Under the pieces are notes generated by a model, which did no database searches, was not told where the DNA came from, and saw only the letters and a program-made list of their open reading frames with translations. A DNA stretch of 64,000 bases from positions 3,186,697-3,250,696 of the forward strand of contig JABAKD010000011.1 of the NCBI GenBank assembly GCA_012845835.1. The letters run 5' to 3'. Positions within the stretch are counted from its first letter, which is position 1, and each line of letters starts with the position of its first letter. Below are positions 44,699 to 57,290 of this stretch, piece after piece. Both the position numbers and the translations under genes were made by a program. The DNA is from Undaria pinnatifida (Eukaryota > Sar > Phaeophyceae > Laminariales > Alariaceae).

Positions 44699-44935
44699 TT
44701 ACGGAGATCCATTGCTAACAGGGGTCGTTTAATGCCTATGGGGTCATAACTCTGTCAATTCTTCGTCGATAACGGTAAACGATAGCTTGGATTGTTCGCA
44801 TAGGCCTTACGGTCACGGCGCATATATATATATATGATCTTCTGGCCGAGATATTGTGAAAATTATGAGAAATTTCCGGTTAATTTTTTGGAACATGATA
44901 AGGCTTTTACCCCTGTTAACAATGGATCTCCGTAA
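44699..44935. mobile_element. 237-bp element with 26-bp inverted ends
   Basis: TTACGGAGATCCATTGCTAA (44699) extends as CAGGGG. Its reverse complement with one mismatch ends at 44935 (TTAACAATGGATCTCCGTAA). Related single arms occur near 31402 and 29900. No target duplication is evident. Confidence 0.6.
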
Positions 44936-45172
44936 TAATAGGTCCTCCAGATCATCCCCCTCTCACCCGGCAGCACGATGTATACAGGCCATGCAGACCG
45001 TTTCGACCAGGGATCTATCTGGCTTGCCCTGGAAAACAGATATAATTAACAACACTACAGCTGTAGGGATCTGATATGATCTGTCTGAGGCATGCAGCTT
45101 TTTCTTACGCATTATCACCCGCTCGTCTACCCTCCAACCTTCAAAAAGTAACCTGAATCTAGGCTCCATCCT

Positions 45173-45180
45173 CACGCCAT
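45173..45180. repeat. 8-bp target site duplication, left
   Basis: CACGCCAT immediately before the TAGGG terminus; repeated exactly at 57517-57524. Confidence 0.85.
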
Positions 45181-45360
45181 TAGGGCCTTACCCAATAAGC
45201 TAGCATATCTTTTAGCATATATTGGCTTTTTGAGCTTATGGAAAAGCTTATGCCCGACCGAGCATAGCCACCATGCCAAATAGCTTATGTGGCAGCATAA
45301 CAAGGGAAATCGAGCATAAAAGGTGGTTATGCCCGCCTCCATTCCAGGTGTATATGCTCG
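45181..45360. repeat. left terminal and subterminal region
   Basis: Perfect TIR for 21 bp, then GAGCTTATGG, AAGCTTATGC, GAGCATAGCC, AGCTTATGTG, GAGCATAAAA and GGTTATGCCC words spaced 10-30 bp apart. Confidence 0.7.
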
Positions 45361-45629
45361 AATGGTTGTCTGGGAGCACGGTGGAGACGCCAAATGGGTG
45401 GCCGCACGGTAATAATGCAATTCACGAGGCTTAATTACACACTAGTGGTACTCCCGAAATATGCCAGTTGCCGGCCGGTATGGCGGACAAAAACAAATTG
45501 GTGCTGTATCCTCTGTATTAAGTACTATAAGAACAAAATAATAACAGGGCAGTACGACAATGCCGCCGTACGTTTGGTAGTAAAGGTATCATCCTCTGTA
45601 CGTAAGTTTTGCAAAACAAAAAAGATAAC

Positions 45630-46800
45630 ACGGCAGCAGCAGTAGTACGTACGGTAGTAAAGGACAGAGGAGTGCAGCAGTGGGGACGGTGGTACTCCCA
45701 AGCACCAGTGGGAGGCCGGTATTAAATTGTAGAAACAAAAAAAAGGGTTCATCTCCCACAGGACGCAAAAAGACTCCCACGTACAGAACGGCCCACCCAC
45801 CCACCACGGACGACGCAATGCACCCTCCACCCACCCACCGACCAAACCTTTACTACATACAGCAGAACAGCAGTGCAGCAGTCCGTACATCAGAACACCC
45901 GTGCAGCAGTACGTACAGCAGTATACACCTGGTACGCGGGGCGCAGTTGGTTGGTTGGTTCTTATGAAACAGGAAACGGCAAAAAAAAGACTCCCACGTA
46001 CAGAACGGTCCACCCACTCACCACGGACGACGCAGTGCACCCTCCACCCACCCACCGACCAAACCTTTACTACATACAGCAGAACAGCAGTGCAGCAGTA
46101 CGTACAGCACAGCAGAACAGCAGTGCAGCAGTAGGTACATCAGAACAGCTGTGCAGCCCTCCACCCACCCACCGACCAAACCTTTACTACATACAGCAGA
46201 ACAGCAGTGCAGCAGTCCGTACATCAGAACACCCGTGCAGCAGTACGTACAGCAGTATACACCTGGTACGCGGGGCGCAGTTGGTTGGTTGGTTCTTATG
46301 AAACAGGAAACAGCAAAAAAAAGACTCCCACGTACAGAACGGTCCACCCACTCACCACGGACGACGCAGTGCACCCTCCACCCACCCACCGACCAAACCT
46401 TTACTACATACAGCAGAACAGCAGTGCAGCAGTACGTACAGCACAGCAGAACAGCAGTGCAGCAGTCCGTACATCAGAACAGCTGTGCAGCAGTACATAC
46501 AGCAGTATACACCTGGTACGCGGGGCGCAGTTAGTTGGTTGGTTCTTATGAAACAGGAAACAGCAAAAAAAAGACTCCCACGTACAGAACGGCCCACCCA
46601 CCCACCACGGACGACGCAGTGCACGCTTCATCCATCCACCCACCAAACCTTTACTACATACAGCAGAACAGCAGTGCAGCAGTACGTACATCAGAACAGC
46701 AGTGCAGCGCAGTACGTGCAGCACAGCAGAACACCACCCACCATGCACCCACGAACCTACCCAGTACAGCAGTGCAGCAATGCAGCAGTACCTAGAGCAA
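45630..46800. repeat. variable-length tandem array inside the element
   Basis: Four copies of a 220-330 bp unit starting around AAAGACTCCCACGTACAGAA (about 45769, 45987, 46319, 46569), containing CCACGGACGACGCA, CCGACCAAACCTTTACTACA and stretches of CAGCAGAACAGCAGTGCAGC. Length differences come from the number of internal CAGCAGT words. All open frames here are repeat artefacts. Confidence 0.8.
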
Positions 46801-47540
46801 TACACCTGACAGGCGAGCAGCAGCCGATTGGTTGGTTACAATGCTCTCGGGCTGGTTAGGCCAAGCCAAAAGCTCTCGCTTTGCTAATTCTGCGCACGGC
46901 GAGCGGCGACGGCTGGACGCTGCTGTGTTTGGTCCTGGTGTTGTGTGATTGCTGTTCACGCAGACGCGCTTGTGGTCTCGTGTCCATGGCTGTGTCCATG
47001 GCCCAAGTGAAAATAATTAGCAGGCAGAAGGAAATAACTCGAGTAGCATTTGTTGTTCAACATTTATTTTTAGTCTTCCTCACAATATAGTTGGGAGTTC
47101 GAAAAAAAAAAAAAATTAGCAGGCAGCGACGAAGAAAAAGCGGGGGAGGGCAAGCGAGCCGTCCCCGGGAGGGCGATTTCCACGCTCCCCCCTCGCCGAG
47201 GTGGGGCACCGACGGCCGTTCTTTCGCCGGCATGTCGTAGTGCTGCTGTGCGGATGGGACGTGGCGGCACCGCGAGGCCGCCTGAGGCCGAGTGGAGCTC
47301 GGGAGTCGCCGCTTTTGGGGGGGGAGTGTTTTAAGCAAGATATTTTTCAAAGATCCAAAACGTCACGACCATCCTTAGCGTATTAATTAATAAGGATACA
47401 AGGGTGTCCGGACGTGGGGGGCCTGTCGGCCCCCCCGTCCTCCGGGTTACTGTTTACTGTAAAAGATGTGCGGTGATGCTGGTTGGTTCCACAGCAGGAG
47501 TACGCCTGCATACCAAGGGTGGGAGTGTTGAGTGTGGAAT
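46801..47540. other. spacer inside the element, no supported gene
   Basis: A GC-rich stretch at 47100-47330 beside an A-run; short frames on both strands but nothing recognisable. Confidence 0.4.
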
Positions 47541-48345
47541 GACAGCGGGCCGAGAAGGAGGAAAAGGAAATACTCCGTATGTATGATTTGTTGATGGGGC
47601 GTGATCCCCAGAAGAAACTGAAAATACAGCGGGCCGAAATGGAGGAAAAGGAAATACTACTCGGTATGTATTATTTGTTGATGGGGCGTGATCCCCAGAA
47701 CAAACTGAAAATAAGGACGCAGTGGAATATGGAATATGTCCAAAAATAAAGACACCCTCTTTCAGACGATATGGCTATGAAGAGGTTGGCGCAAACTGGG
47801 CACTGAAAAACTAAGACTTGGTACTGCAATCATGAAGACTCTGTGACCAAATGCGACGTGGCCACTAATACCGGCAATCATGTACAGTATGGCAGCGAAA
47901 AACGGATGTGACTACTTACAAAATGGGGACAGGGTAGCCAGATGCATTGCAACTCGAACTCTTCACCCACTCAAAGACGTTCGCATAACAGACATGGCTA
48001 TGAAGAGGTTGGCGCAAACTCGGCACCGCAAAAATGAAGACTCCCTACTTACAATTTGATGCTACGAAAGCTGAGACTACATACTTGGCTGACACCGGGA
48101 AAAAACAGACAGTATGCCGGGGTAGCCAGATGCATTGCAACTCGAACTCTTCACCCACTCAAAGACGTTCGCATAACAGACATGGCTATGAAGAGGTTGG
48201 CGCAAACTCGGCACCGCAAAAATGAAGACTCCCTACTTACAATTTGATGCTACGAAAGCTGAGACTACATACTTGGCTGACAACGGGAAAAAACAGACAG
48301 TATGCCGGCGCGGCGCACGCGCAAACTCGGCACTGAAAAAATGAA
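47541..48345. repeat. two tandem duplications near the Helitron 3' side
   Basis: An ~85-bp unit (ACAGCGGGCCGA, GATTTGTTGATGGGGCGTGA) is present twice at 47541-47712. A ~187-bp unit (GGTAGCCAGATGCATTGCAA, CATGGCTATGAAGAGGTTGG, ACTACATACTTGGCTGACA) is present twice at about 47932-48118 and 48119-48305. Confidence 0.75.
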
Positions 48346-48554
48346 GACTCACTATTTAGGGTTAGACAAAATGCCACGGTGGCCGCTAATATGTACTCGC
48401 CGGCTACCATGTACAGAATGGCTGAAAAAATGAAGACTTACTACTGACAATGCCGCGGGAAATAATTAGCACGAGACTGAGCGTGTCCGCGGCTACTGAC
48501 ATATATACACGAAATATACACCTGGCCCCACGAGTAACTTGGGGTCGACAGTTA

Positions 48555-48794
48555 TCATGGACGGCTACATTGGCACATTTTGATGTGCCACTGGAAGGAC
48601 GTTGAGTAGTAGTCTTGAAGTTCCGCTTCGAAGTTGGCATCATCTTCGACTTGCTGCCGGGTGTCGCCGGTGGCCTCTTGCTCTGCGTCCGCAATGAGGG
48701 AGCGCTCGAAGTGTGGGTCGAAGAAGTGGTGAAGGTCGTCAGGGACGATCATAGAGGCGAACCACCGGCGCTGGCGCGTTGGCGGCGCGGTCAT
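48555..48794 (-). CDS. small acidic ORF overlapping the Helitron stop
   Basis: 79 residues. Its ATG overlaps the Helitron TGA as ATGA (48791-48794), a coupling typical of termination-reinitiation. The text DDLHHFFDPHFERSLIADAE and later QVEDDANFEAELQDYYSTSF looks like genuine acidic helical protein rather than noise. No family is recognised. It could be an accessory protein of the element, or the frameshifted tail of a formerly longer Helitron protein. Confidence 0.45.
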   Translation of the reverse strand: MTAPPTRQRRWFASMIVPDDLHHFFDPHFERSLIADAEQEATGDTRQQVEDDANFEAELQDYYSTSFQWHIKMCQCSRP

Positions 48795-51700
48795 GCTGCG
48801 ACAGGCGGATGGTCGGTGGAAGGGTTATTTAGGATTAGGGAAGAGTAATGACGTGATTGTGGTTGATAGTGCAGGTGTATGGTAGAAGGGTCGGCGTTTT
48901 GAGGATTTGGTCGGGGGTTGTTTCCGATAGTAACGTTTATGGGTATGTTGTATCGTTGCATGCATGCGTAAATTTCTGGCTCACCAAGGTAAGCTCGCGG
49001 GTGAGACATGATGGAGAGGTAGTTGTCATATGATGTATACTGTTGTGGCGGTTCACCAAGGGCTTGGAGTAGTTCATGGTTCATGCCAGCGGAAATGGCG
49101 TTTAGCAAGTTAGGGTCGTTGCGGTTTTCGTTCATGTATTGGAGTATTTCCGAGCGTACTTGGTAGTGTCTGTTTGGGTCGTTGTATATTCGTCGTGCTA
49201 TGCCGCGAAATCCGCATGCTCCATCCCCAATTTCGTCGACGACTGTCCATGTTGGAGGTGGAGTTTGGCTGTCACTTGACGGTTGAGAGGAGGCATTGGA
49301 GGGCGCAGGAGGCGAGGTGTTTGGAGGTTGATACGGTGGAGGTGTTACAGCTTGGCCTGTGGCGGCAGCGGTGAAAGGAGGGTATACAATGTTCTCCGTG
49401 TGTGGAATGCCGTCAACAATATGTTCTTGTGGTAAAAGGCACATAATTGACTGGCGATTTTGCGCACGGCTGAGCGCGACGTAAAGTTGACCATGCCCAA
49501 ACGCAGGTGATCTCAAGTCCAAGCCAATTTTTGTAAGTGTCTGTCCCTGTGAACGATTCACCGTGACGGAATATGAAGTTCGGATGGGAAACTGTGTTCG
49601 CATGAACGTGATGCCATTTCTTCCAACTGTCGCACGAAAGCCTATACGTGGAATCAAAACAATTGGATGGGGCGATGTTTCGGTGAGAAGTTCGACTTGA
49701 AGGACTCGGCTGTTTGGGGAAACTGCGAGGACAACGCATTTTTGACCGTTGATGAGTCCCTCCGAAAAGTTGAGATTTCGCACGATCATCGCAAGTCCGT
49801 CTGACTTGAGGCAAAGCTCATGGGGAGGGACACCTTGCACGTTTAATTGGTGGAGGTGTTCAGGAGAAGCAAAGGCTGTGTGAGGCGTGGTCTCATCACT
49901 TATTAGTGTATCTGAGCTGAGGTATGTACAGTACTCTCCGGGCCGCAAGTCCGATATGGCTTCATTAGAACGGTCAATTGCGTTGTTGGTGGTCGCCAAT
50001 ATGGCGCGTTTGTCCCAGTTGCGCGATTGTTCATTGACATTGGGATACACAAAGTTCATGAGCTCATCGAAATTTGTTGTATATTTGAGCTGGAAGTGGT
50101 CATTGGCATCGAGGTTGTGGTTATTCAAGGCAATCATGTCCGTGCCGTCGATTGATTGTGTAGGGTGGGTACCCTCGCCTATCGCCCGCACAAAAGCAGC
50201 ATACTGAGGATCATCTTTGTCTCGTTGCGATTTGGTTAGTCTCATGCGTTTAACGTGTTTCCATAGGGGGCTAGAAATAAAGGCTGCGTCGACGGTATCG
50301 GTGGCGGTGCCGTTCTTAACTATTGGCCCTGTTTGGCGCCAATCTCCACTGAACAAAATAGTTTTTCCACCAAAAAGCTTATTGTTTTTCATCAGATCTT
50401 GAAGTGTTCTGTCGAGGGCCTCAATGCAATATCTGTGGGTCATAGGTAACTCGTCCCAAATGATGAGGTCCGCTTTGCGGATTAGCTCTGCTCTTTGAGT
50501 GTTGGTGTTTATGTTGCATACGCAGGTTGGCGACATTGCTTCGTCCATAGGTAATTTGAACATGGAGTGCGCGGTCCAGCCTCCAGGGAGCTGTAAGGCG
50601 GCGATGCCGGTGGAAGCAACGATGAGCACTGTCTTTCTTTCACCTCTCAACCTTGCGGAAATACATTTTTCTGTGTATGTCTTGCCAGTTCCGGCGGGCG
50701 CATCAATCATAAATGGACACCCATTATCGGCTCGAACTGAGTCTAAGACTGTTTTGTAAATGTGGCTCTGCTCACTGGTCAGTCGCGGTTCATGCAGCTC
50801 TGCGTATTCTGCACATGTTTGTGGGTCGAAGGCATCACGCATCCTTTCAAATTCAGTTCGCGGATGCATAGGCTTTGGAAGGTTGACTTGTTCGTTACAT
50901 TTACCATGCTGGTTTAGCTTGAGGTCTATTTCACACAAGGCAGCTTGTATGGCATCGTCTGTGGATAACCTAAGAAGGAAATCTTCGATGAGGTTGTCCT
51001 TAAAGTCACGCCATAGCTTCGGTGCTGGCGCACCATCTAAAATGAGCGTAACGAAAAGAGCACGGAGCTGGGACGCAACTTGAAACACTGAAGCTTCTTC
51101 CATACATAGTGAATACTCTTCGTCTCCCGTGATGAGACCTCTTGCTCTGGCGGCATCATGAAAAGTAGGGTGAACAACGGGATCGCCTGTGTCTGTTTGC
51201 ACTGTTCGTAATTCTGCGAACGACCTGGCTGGAATCGTGTGTAGTAACAACCTCAAGTAGTAGAGATCTCCCACCGCTGGACTCTGAAACGAAATTCGGC
51301 AAACGTGATCGTCGTTTTTTCGTTTGGAAACGATGTTTTTGTATCCATCGAGGTATTTGCCAAGCGGAGCAAACTCAAGCGGAGGGTCATCTTTTTTGGG
51401 CGAGGTGATAGTGTATTGCTCGTAATAGTCTAGAATGGTCAAGTCCGAAAAGCAGGGATTTTCCGGTCGCATGTAGTACCTGAGCACGTGTGTCTGTGAC
51501 TGCGCGGCTATCTCAAGTCTATCATCGTGGGTGGCATTTTTGGGATAAGTGATTTGTTGCTCTCCTTCAAGATGGGCGTGAATCTTAGTTACCGCAGGGT
51601 ATCTGTCCACCATATGGTAACCTAATAGTCTCCACGTCGCCTCTGCGGCTGAAATATACCTCGTTTTTCTATATTGTTCAACTTCTGAGGTAATGCCCTG

Positions 51701-53926
51701 TATCCTTGCTCGAATAAACGCGTCCCCTTTGTGACAATATTTGAACACGTATTTAACGCATGATGTTGCGGTGACGACATCAACACAAATGTGGCAGTCA
51801 AACATCATGAGCAACATGGGGTTGTACGGCACCACCCACTCGTTTCCTATCCTAACACTTTTCCATTGGTTGTTTACTCTCATTCTTATGGTCGGGTTGT
51901 CACCGTTCTTCCTCCGAGTATATTCTGCCCGTCCAGTTTTGTCGTTGACGGTTGCAATGCTTCTGAATGGTTGCGGAAAGTACTTGTTACAACACTTTTT
52001 GTTCGTGTGACGGTTTACTTGCATGCATGGAGCACTCATGTTTCCAACTGCCCCACACGGCTTGTGTATCATGTATTTGAGTACCTTTTCACGTAGTTTT
52101 CCTCCTGCTATGTTTTCGTCAGGCAGCTGAGCCCACACCCATTTGTCCATTTCGTTTAGGGCATCAGGGCCTGCATTTTTGAAGGTCATGAGAATGTGAG
52201 CGTGAGGGTACCCCCTCTTTTGGAATTCCGTCACCGCTAAATGGCTGTCGTAAGCGCCAAAAATTTTGCCAGACTTTAAAACCTTCATAATTTCTTTCAT
52301 CTTCAATTTGAAAACACGACAACATAGATCAGGACGATCATAAGCACTTTGTCCTGGCAGCAAATTTTCTTGCACCTCTTTCCAATCCGCATTGAAAGTT
52401 ACGGTGATGAACAAATGCGGTCTTCCTCGCCTGTTCACGATGCATAGAGCGTCTTCTGTATCACTTTTACGCTTGGCAGGTGAGCCAGGGTGAGAAGCAG
52501 GAAGCAATTTACCGGGTTGTTCATGAGGTTGGGCGTCTTGAATGGACCGGTTGGAAGCAAGCCTATGCTGCATGTCACTATTTTCGACGAAATTCAAACG
52601 CTCTTCTTCCATTCTGCTCAAAGAATCACAGACCCATTCCTGAGCGATTCGGCAGTTAATCTTAAATATCGGCTCCGAAAGAATACGCTGCCTACAGTAG
52701 AAGGGAAACGTTACGGCTTCGGTGTTTGACCGGTTCATTGTTTTAGATTTGAACGGCGGGTTCTCTTTGTAGTTACCCTTACTCCAACCTGCTTCTCCAT
52801 GCAAAAACAGCAGGGGGAACTGTAGCGTTTCATATGCAGAGCTCCAAAGCGGCAGGAAGCGTGGTTTGTTATCTGGGCTGTTCCTTGGATAGGTGATAAC
52901 TGCTCGCGGCGCATCATTTTGATTCCCTGAGGTAAACACTAAAGCTGCTATTTCATTTGCACTCGGATTCTCGCCCAACACTGGTCCATCATTAACTCTG
53001 CTAACTTCACTGAACTCTATAAAAGGCGCACTGGACTCTGACGCTGATGTGTTTAATATTGTGTCTACGGCAGACCTGTATTCTCGAGCCCACCTAATCT
53101 CGCTGTTCACGTGGGATCTTAGAGTGCCTGCAATCCGTGAATCTAAATGTTGTGAGGAGGTTGTCTGTGCGAATTCGGAATCGAATATGTAAAACCTGGC
53201 ACTGTTGTTAACATTTTGGTTTTGATACTTCTCCTGTAAGTCGAAAATTCTATGGTATGCTTTACCATGGAGAGTAAGCATTGTCGGTGGTTTTCCTTGA
53301 GTCCACGATCGGTTTTCTATGCCTCCTGCTCCCAAAGCTGTGAAACTAAATAACCCGTTATATGCCCTTTGTGATTCGCGAAAACGTGCGGTTTGGAAGA
53401 GCGATAACAATGTTTGTGGAATAGGTTTAAGCCGGTGAATGGCAGATCTCCCACGGTTACAACAGTTATAGGACCCAGACCGTTCCTCTTTCCATAGCAC
53501 AGACCCACAGTGTTGGCACGTATAGTTACTTTCATGTAGCAAGCACGGGTATTTTAGTTCGTACGCCTCAAGTGGATACTCAAAGTTGGTGGAATTAAAG
53601 GCTTGCACACCAAGTCTTTCTTCTGAACCTTCCATGGAATTGGCAGCGGCAACGTCTCTAGGGTCGGGTCTTCGAGGGATGCGGTTTCTCATTCGATTAA
53701 AATGTTGAACAACGACGTCAGTCTCTGATTCAGAATCGCTGTCCAGGTTGTTACTGCGGAGATCACGTTCCATGTTATTAGTGTTCTGCGTTCGAGTTTC
53801 GTTTTGAAGGGTACGTCGTGAGCGCCGCCCCGCTAAAATGCACGCGCGCCTACGCCTGCGCTCGCGGGCAATTTCAGCACGACGGGTATTTCGTTGCGAG
53901 CGAGTACATCGCTGATCGGTTGACAT
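48791..53926 (-). CDS. Helitron-like Rep/helicase with C-terminal OTU protease domain
   Basis: Intact 1711-residue ORF, the rolling-circle transposase of Helitron-type DNA transposons. The basic N-terminus is followed by a Cys cluster (C137, C140, C155, C156; YTCQHCG), a presumed zinc knuckle. The HUH Rep domain shows HLFITVTF (about 504-511), GYPHAHILM with the two catalytic histidines (about 575 and 577) and VKYVFKYCHK with paired tyrosines Y726 and Y730. A PIF1-like SF1B helicase follows: Walker A APAGTGKT (1076-1083), Walker B IIWDE (D1158/E1159), GDWRQTGP (1195-1201) and VNRSQGQTLTK ... LYVALSRAQN (1457-1490). The C-terminus (about 1560-1700) is OTU-like, with DGACGF (D1568, C1571) and a candidate catalytic His in SRHYSSL (H1693). 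OTU domains are known mainly from the Helentron/Helitron2 branch. The absence of stops or frameshifts suggests recent activity. The first ATG is used; a later start is not needed. Confidence 0.93.
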   Translation of the reverse strand: MSTDQRCTRSQRNTRRAEIARERRRRRACILAGRRSRRTLQNETRTQNTNNMERDLRSNNLDSDSESETDVVVQHFNRMRNRIPRRPDPRDVAAANSMEGSEERLGVQAFNSTNFEYPLEAYELKYPCLLHESNYTCQHCGSVLWKEERSGSYNCCNRGRSAIHRLKPIPQTLLSLFQTARFRESQRAYNGLFSFTALGAGGIENRSWTQGKPPTMLTLHGKAYHRIFDLQEKYQNQNVNNSARFYIFDSEFAQTTSSQHLDSRIAGTLRSHVNSEIRWAREYRSAVDTILNTSASESSAPFIEFSEVSRVNDGPVLGENPSANEIAALVFTSGNQNDAPRAVITYPRNSPDNKPRFLPLWSSAYETLQFPLLFLHGEAGWSKGNYKENPPFKSKTMNRSNTEAVTFPFYCRQRILSEPIFKINCRIAQEWVCDSLSRMEEERLNFVENSDMQHRLASNRSIQDAQPHEQPGKLLPASHPGSPAKRKSDTEDALCIVNRRGRPHLFITVTFNADWKEVQENLLPGQSAYDRPDLCCRVFKLKMKEIMKVLKSGKIFGAYDSHLAVTEFQKRGYPHAHILMTFKNAGPDALNEMDKWVWAQLPDENIAGGKLREKVLKYMIHKPCGAVGNMSAPCMQVNRHTNKKCCNKYFPQPFRSIATVNDKTGRAEYTRRKNGDNPTIRMRVNNQWKSVRIGNEWVVPYNPMLLMMFDCHICVDVVTATSCVKYVFKYCHKGDAFIRARIQGITSEVEQYRKTRYISAAEATWRLLGYHMVDRYPAVTKIHAHLEGEQQITYPKNATHDDRLEIAAQSQTHVLRYYMRPENPCFSDLTILDYYEQYTITSPKKDDPPLEFAPLGKYLDGYKNIVSKRKNDDHVCRISFQSPAVGDLYYLRLLLHTIPARSFAELRTVQTDTGDPVVHPTFHDAARARGLITGDEEYSLCMEEASVFQVASQLRALFVTLILDGAPAPKLWRDFKDNLIEDFLLRLSTDDAIQAALCEIDLKLNQHGKCNEQVNLPKPMHPRTEFERMRDAFDPQTCAEYAELHEPRLTSEQSHIYKTVLDSVRADNGCPFMIDAPAGTGKTYTEKCISARLRGERKTVLIVASTGIAALQLPGGWTAHSMFKLPMDEAMSPTCVCNINTNTQRAELIRKADLIIWDELPMTHRYCIEALDRTLQDLMKNNKLFGGKTILFSGDWRQTGPIVKNGTATDTVDAAFISSPLWKHVKRMRLTKSQRDKDDPQYAAFVRAIGEGTHPTQSIDGTDMIALNNHNLDANDHFQLKYTTNFDELMNFVYPNVNEQSRNWDKRAILATTNNAIDRSNEAISDLRPGEYCTYLSSDTLISDETTPHTAFASPEHLHQLNVQGVPPHELCLKSDGLAMIVRNLNFSEGLINGQKCVVLAVSPNSRVLQVELLTETSPHPIVLIPRIGFRATVGRNGITFMRTQFPIRTSYSVTVNRSQGQTLTKIGLDLRSPAFGHGQLYVALSRAQNRQSIMCLLPQEHIVDGIPHTENIVYPPFTAAATGQAVTPPPYQPPNTSPPAPSNASSQPSSDSQTPPPTWTVVDEIGDGACGFRGIARRIYNDPNRHYQVRSEILQYMNENRNDPNLLNAISAGMNHELLQALGEPPQQYTSYDNYLSIMSHPRAYLGEPEIYACMQRYNIPINVTIGNNPRPNPQNADPSTIHLHYQPQSRHYSSLILNNPSTDHPPVAA

Positions 53927-54003
53927 GGAAGGTTAAAGTTTCAAGTTCGCGTTCAGATAAAAGGTTTAGGGGAGCGCTTTGCCCGGTTGATCTTGAGCTC
54001 ACC

Positions 54004-55993
<1,990 letters not shown>

Positions 55994-57290
55994 GTCTACT
56001 GCGAGGGGAGCGGCTGCTGTGTTGAATTGTGTGCGTGTGCGCGTGTTCGCGTCGGGCGGGTGTGCTGAGGCGACTAAAACGAAGTTTGGTCGAAGTTTTG
56101 GTAAAGATCCAGAACCCACAGCAGCAGCAGCTACACCCCAGCTTCGTTGAGCGGCATCGTTGAGGTTGCGCTTGCTCTCGTTACCCGCGATCGACCTACT
56201 ACGTGAAAGCTGCGCGTGCAACAAACCTCACCAGAGGTGAAATAGACGGTATACGTTCGGCTTTGGAGGGTGTGCGTGCCCATCCCCTCTCTGTGCTGAC
56301 AACACACAACCTCAACGCCAATACTCCGCAAAACGGGACTGTCACTTTTTTGCGATCGGAAGCAAATGAAAGTGCAGGTTTGCTGCCGAAAGACGAAAGA
56401 CGTCGGTTCTGCGGGGTTCGGCGCGCTTTTCACGACGCTGATTCCAACCCAGCAGGGACAATCGAGACCGCACGCAACGAGCCATTCTGTTCGCTAGGCC
56501 ACCAGGTGCCGCATTGCGAAGGCGCGAGCCTGGCCGTGCGTCTGGGAGCGCGCTATGAGGGCGCGAAGTTAACGTACTGTTTTCAGAGGGGGTCGAATTT
56601 CCCCGCTGCGCTGTGAGCGACCCAGTCCTGAAGATCCCGATTCCCGTAATATTAGTTACCTCTATTGTCGGCTCTGTTTATCGCGATATTGGACGGTTCT
56701 ACATATTATGTAGAACACTTAAACACGCACACACACGCGCGCGCGCCCACGCGCCCACGCGAGCACAAAAAAGCGGAGAGCGCACGGGACGCTGCCGATC
56801 TTCCGATCTTCCGATCTTGCAGTGATGGCAACCGCTCTTCTCAAGTACAAGAGGGGGCGGGGAAGGTAGCATTGCGTCGTGCGGGGTGCGGGGGTACTGG
56901 GTAGTCGGCTGTGTTTGGCTAGCTCGCTAGCTCTGTTTTTTTTTGCTGTCGAGTTTCGAGTAGAGAGTTCAAGCAAGTTTTCCAATTGACATGGTGGGCA
57001 GGTCATGGTGGGCGGTGGTATGGAAAAGACAGCAAGGCACTGACTGCTGTGCGCACTGTGCTGTATATGGACACAACACAATAACACACGACAACATCAA
57101 TCAGTAGTAGTAGTATGATATACGTAAACATACGAGTATACACTTTCGAAGTATATAGGAACATAGATTATTATGTATAGACTATACGAATCGTATAGTC
57201 TATATTTTTACTTTTTCAGCACTGACACACCTGCACCTGCCATGTGGCTTGTAGAAAAAGAAACAAATAGCCTTAGAACCCACGTTTCAC
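55994..57290. other. element DNA upstream of the Cys-rich gene
   Basis: Should contain the promoter of the Cys-rich gene (minus strand). A 137-codon plus-strand frame at 56203-56616 has no recognisable features. A CACACGCGCGCGC run lies near 56730 and an A/T-rich palindrome at 57176. Confidence 0.4.
57176..57204. repeat. 29-bp perfect palindrome
   Basis: TATAGACTATACGA and its exact reverse complement separated by a single A; it could form a 14-bp hairpin. Located ~310 bp inside the right end of the 12-kb element. Confidence 0.8.

Larger units (their letters stand above)
43002..45180. other. intergenic DNA between the long gene and the 12-kb element
   Basis: Contains direct repeats of GGGTAGTGCTATA (43155-43225), the possible exon at 43678 and the inverted-repeat element at 44699. 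A 197-codon minus-strand frame (43544-44137) shows no recognisable protein text. Confidence 0.45.

Noticed and set aside
45525-46859. Several 80-180 codon frames on both strands
   Set aside because: All follow the tandem array and repeat the same text out of frame with each other; no sign of coding selection.
56203-56616. 137-codon plus-strand frame upstream of the Cys-rich gene
   Set aside because: No recognisable motif and no splice or neighbour support; likely a chance frame in GC-rich promoter DNA.
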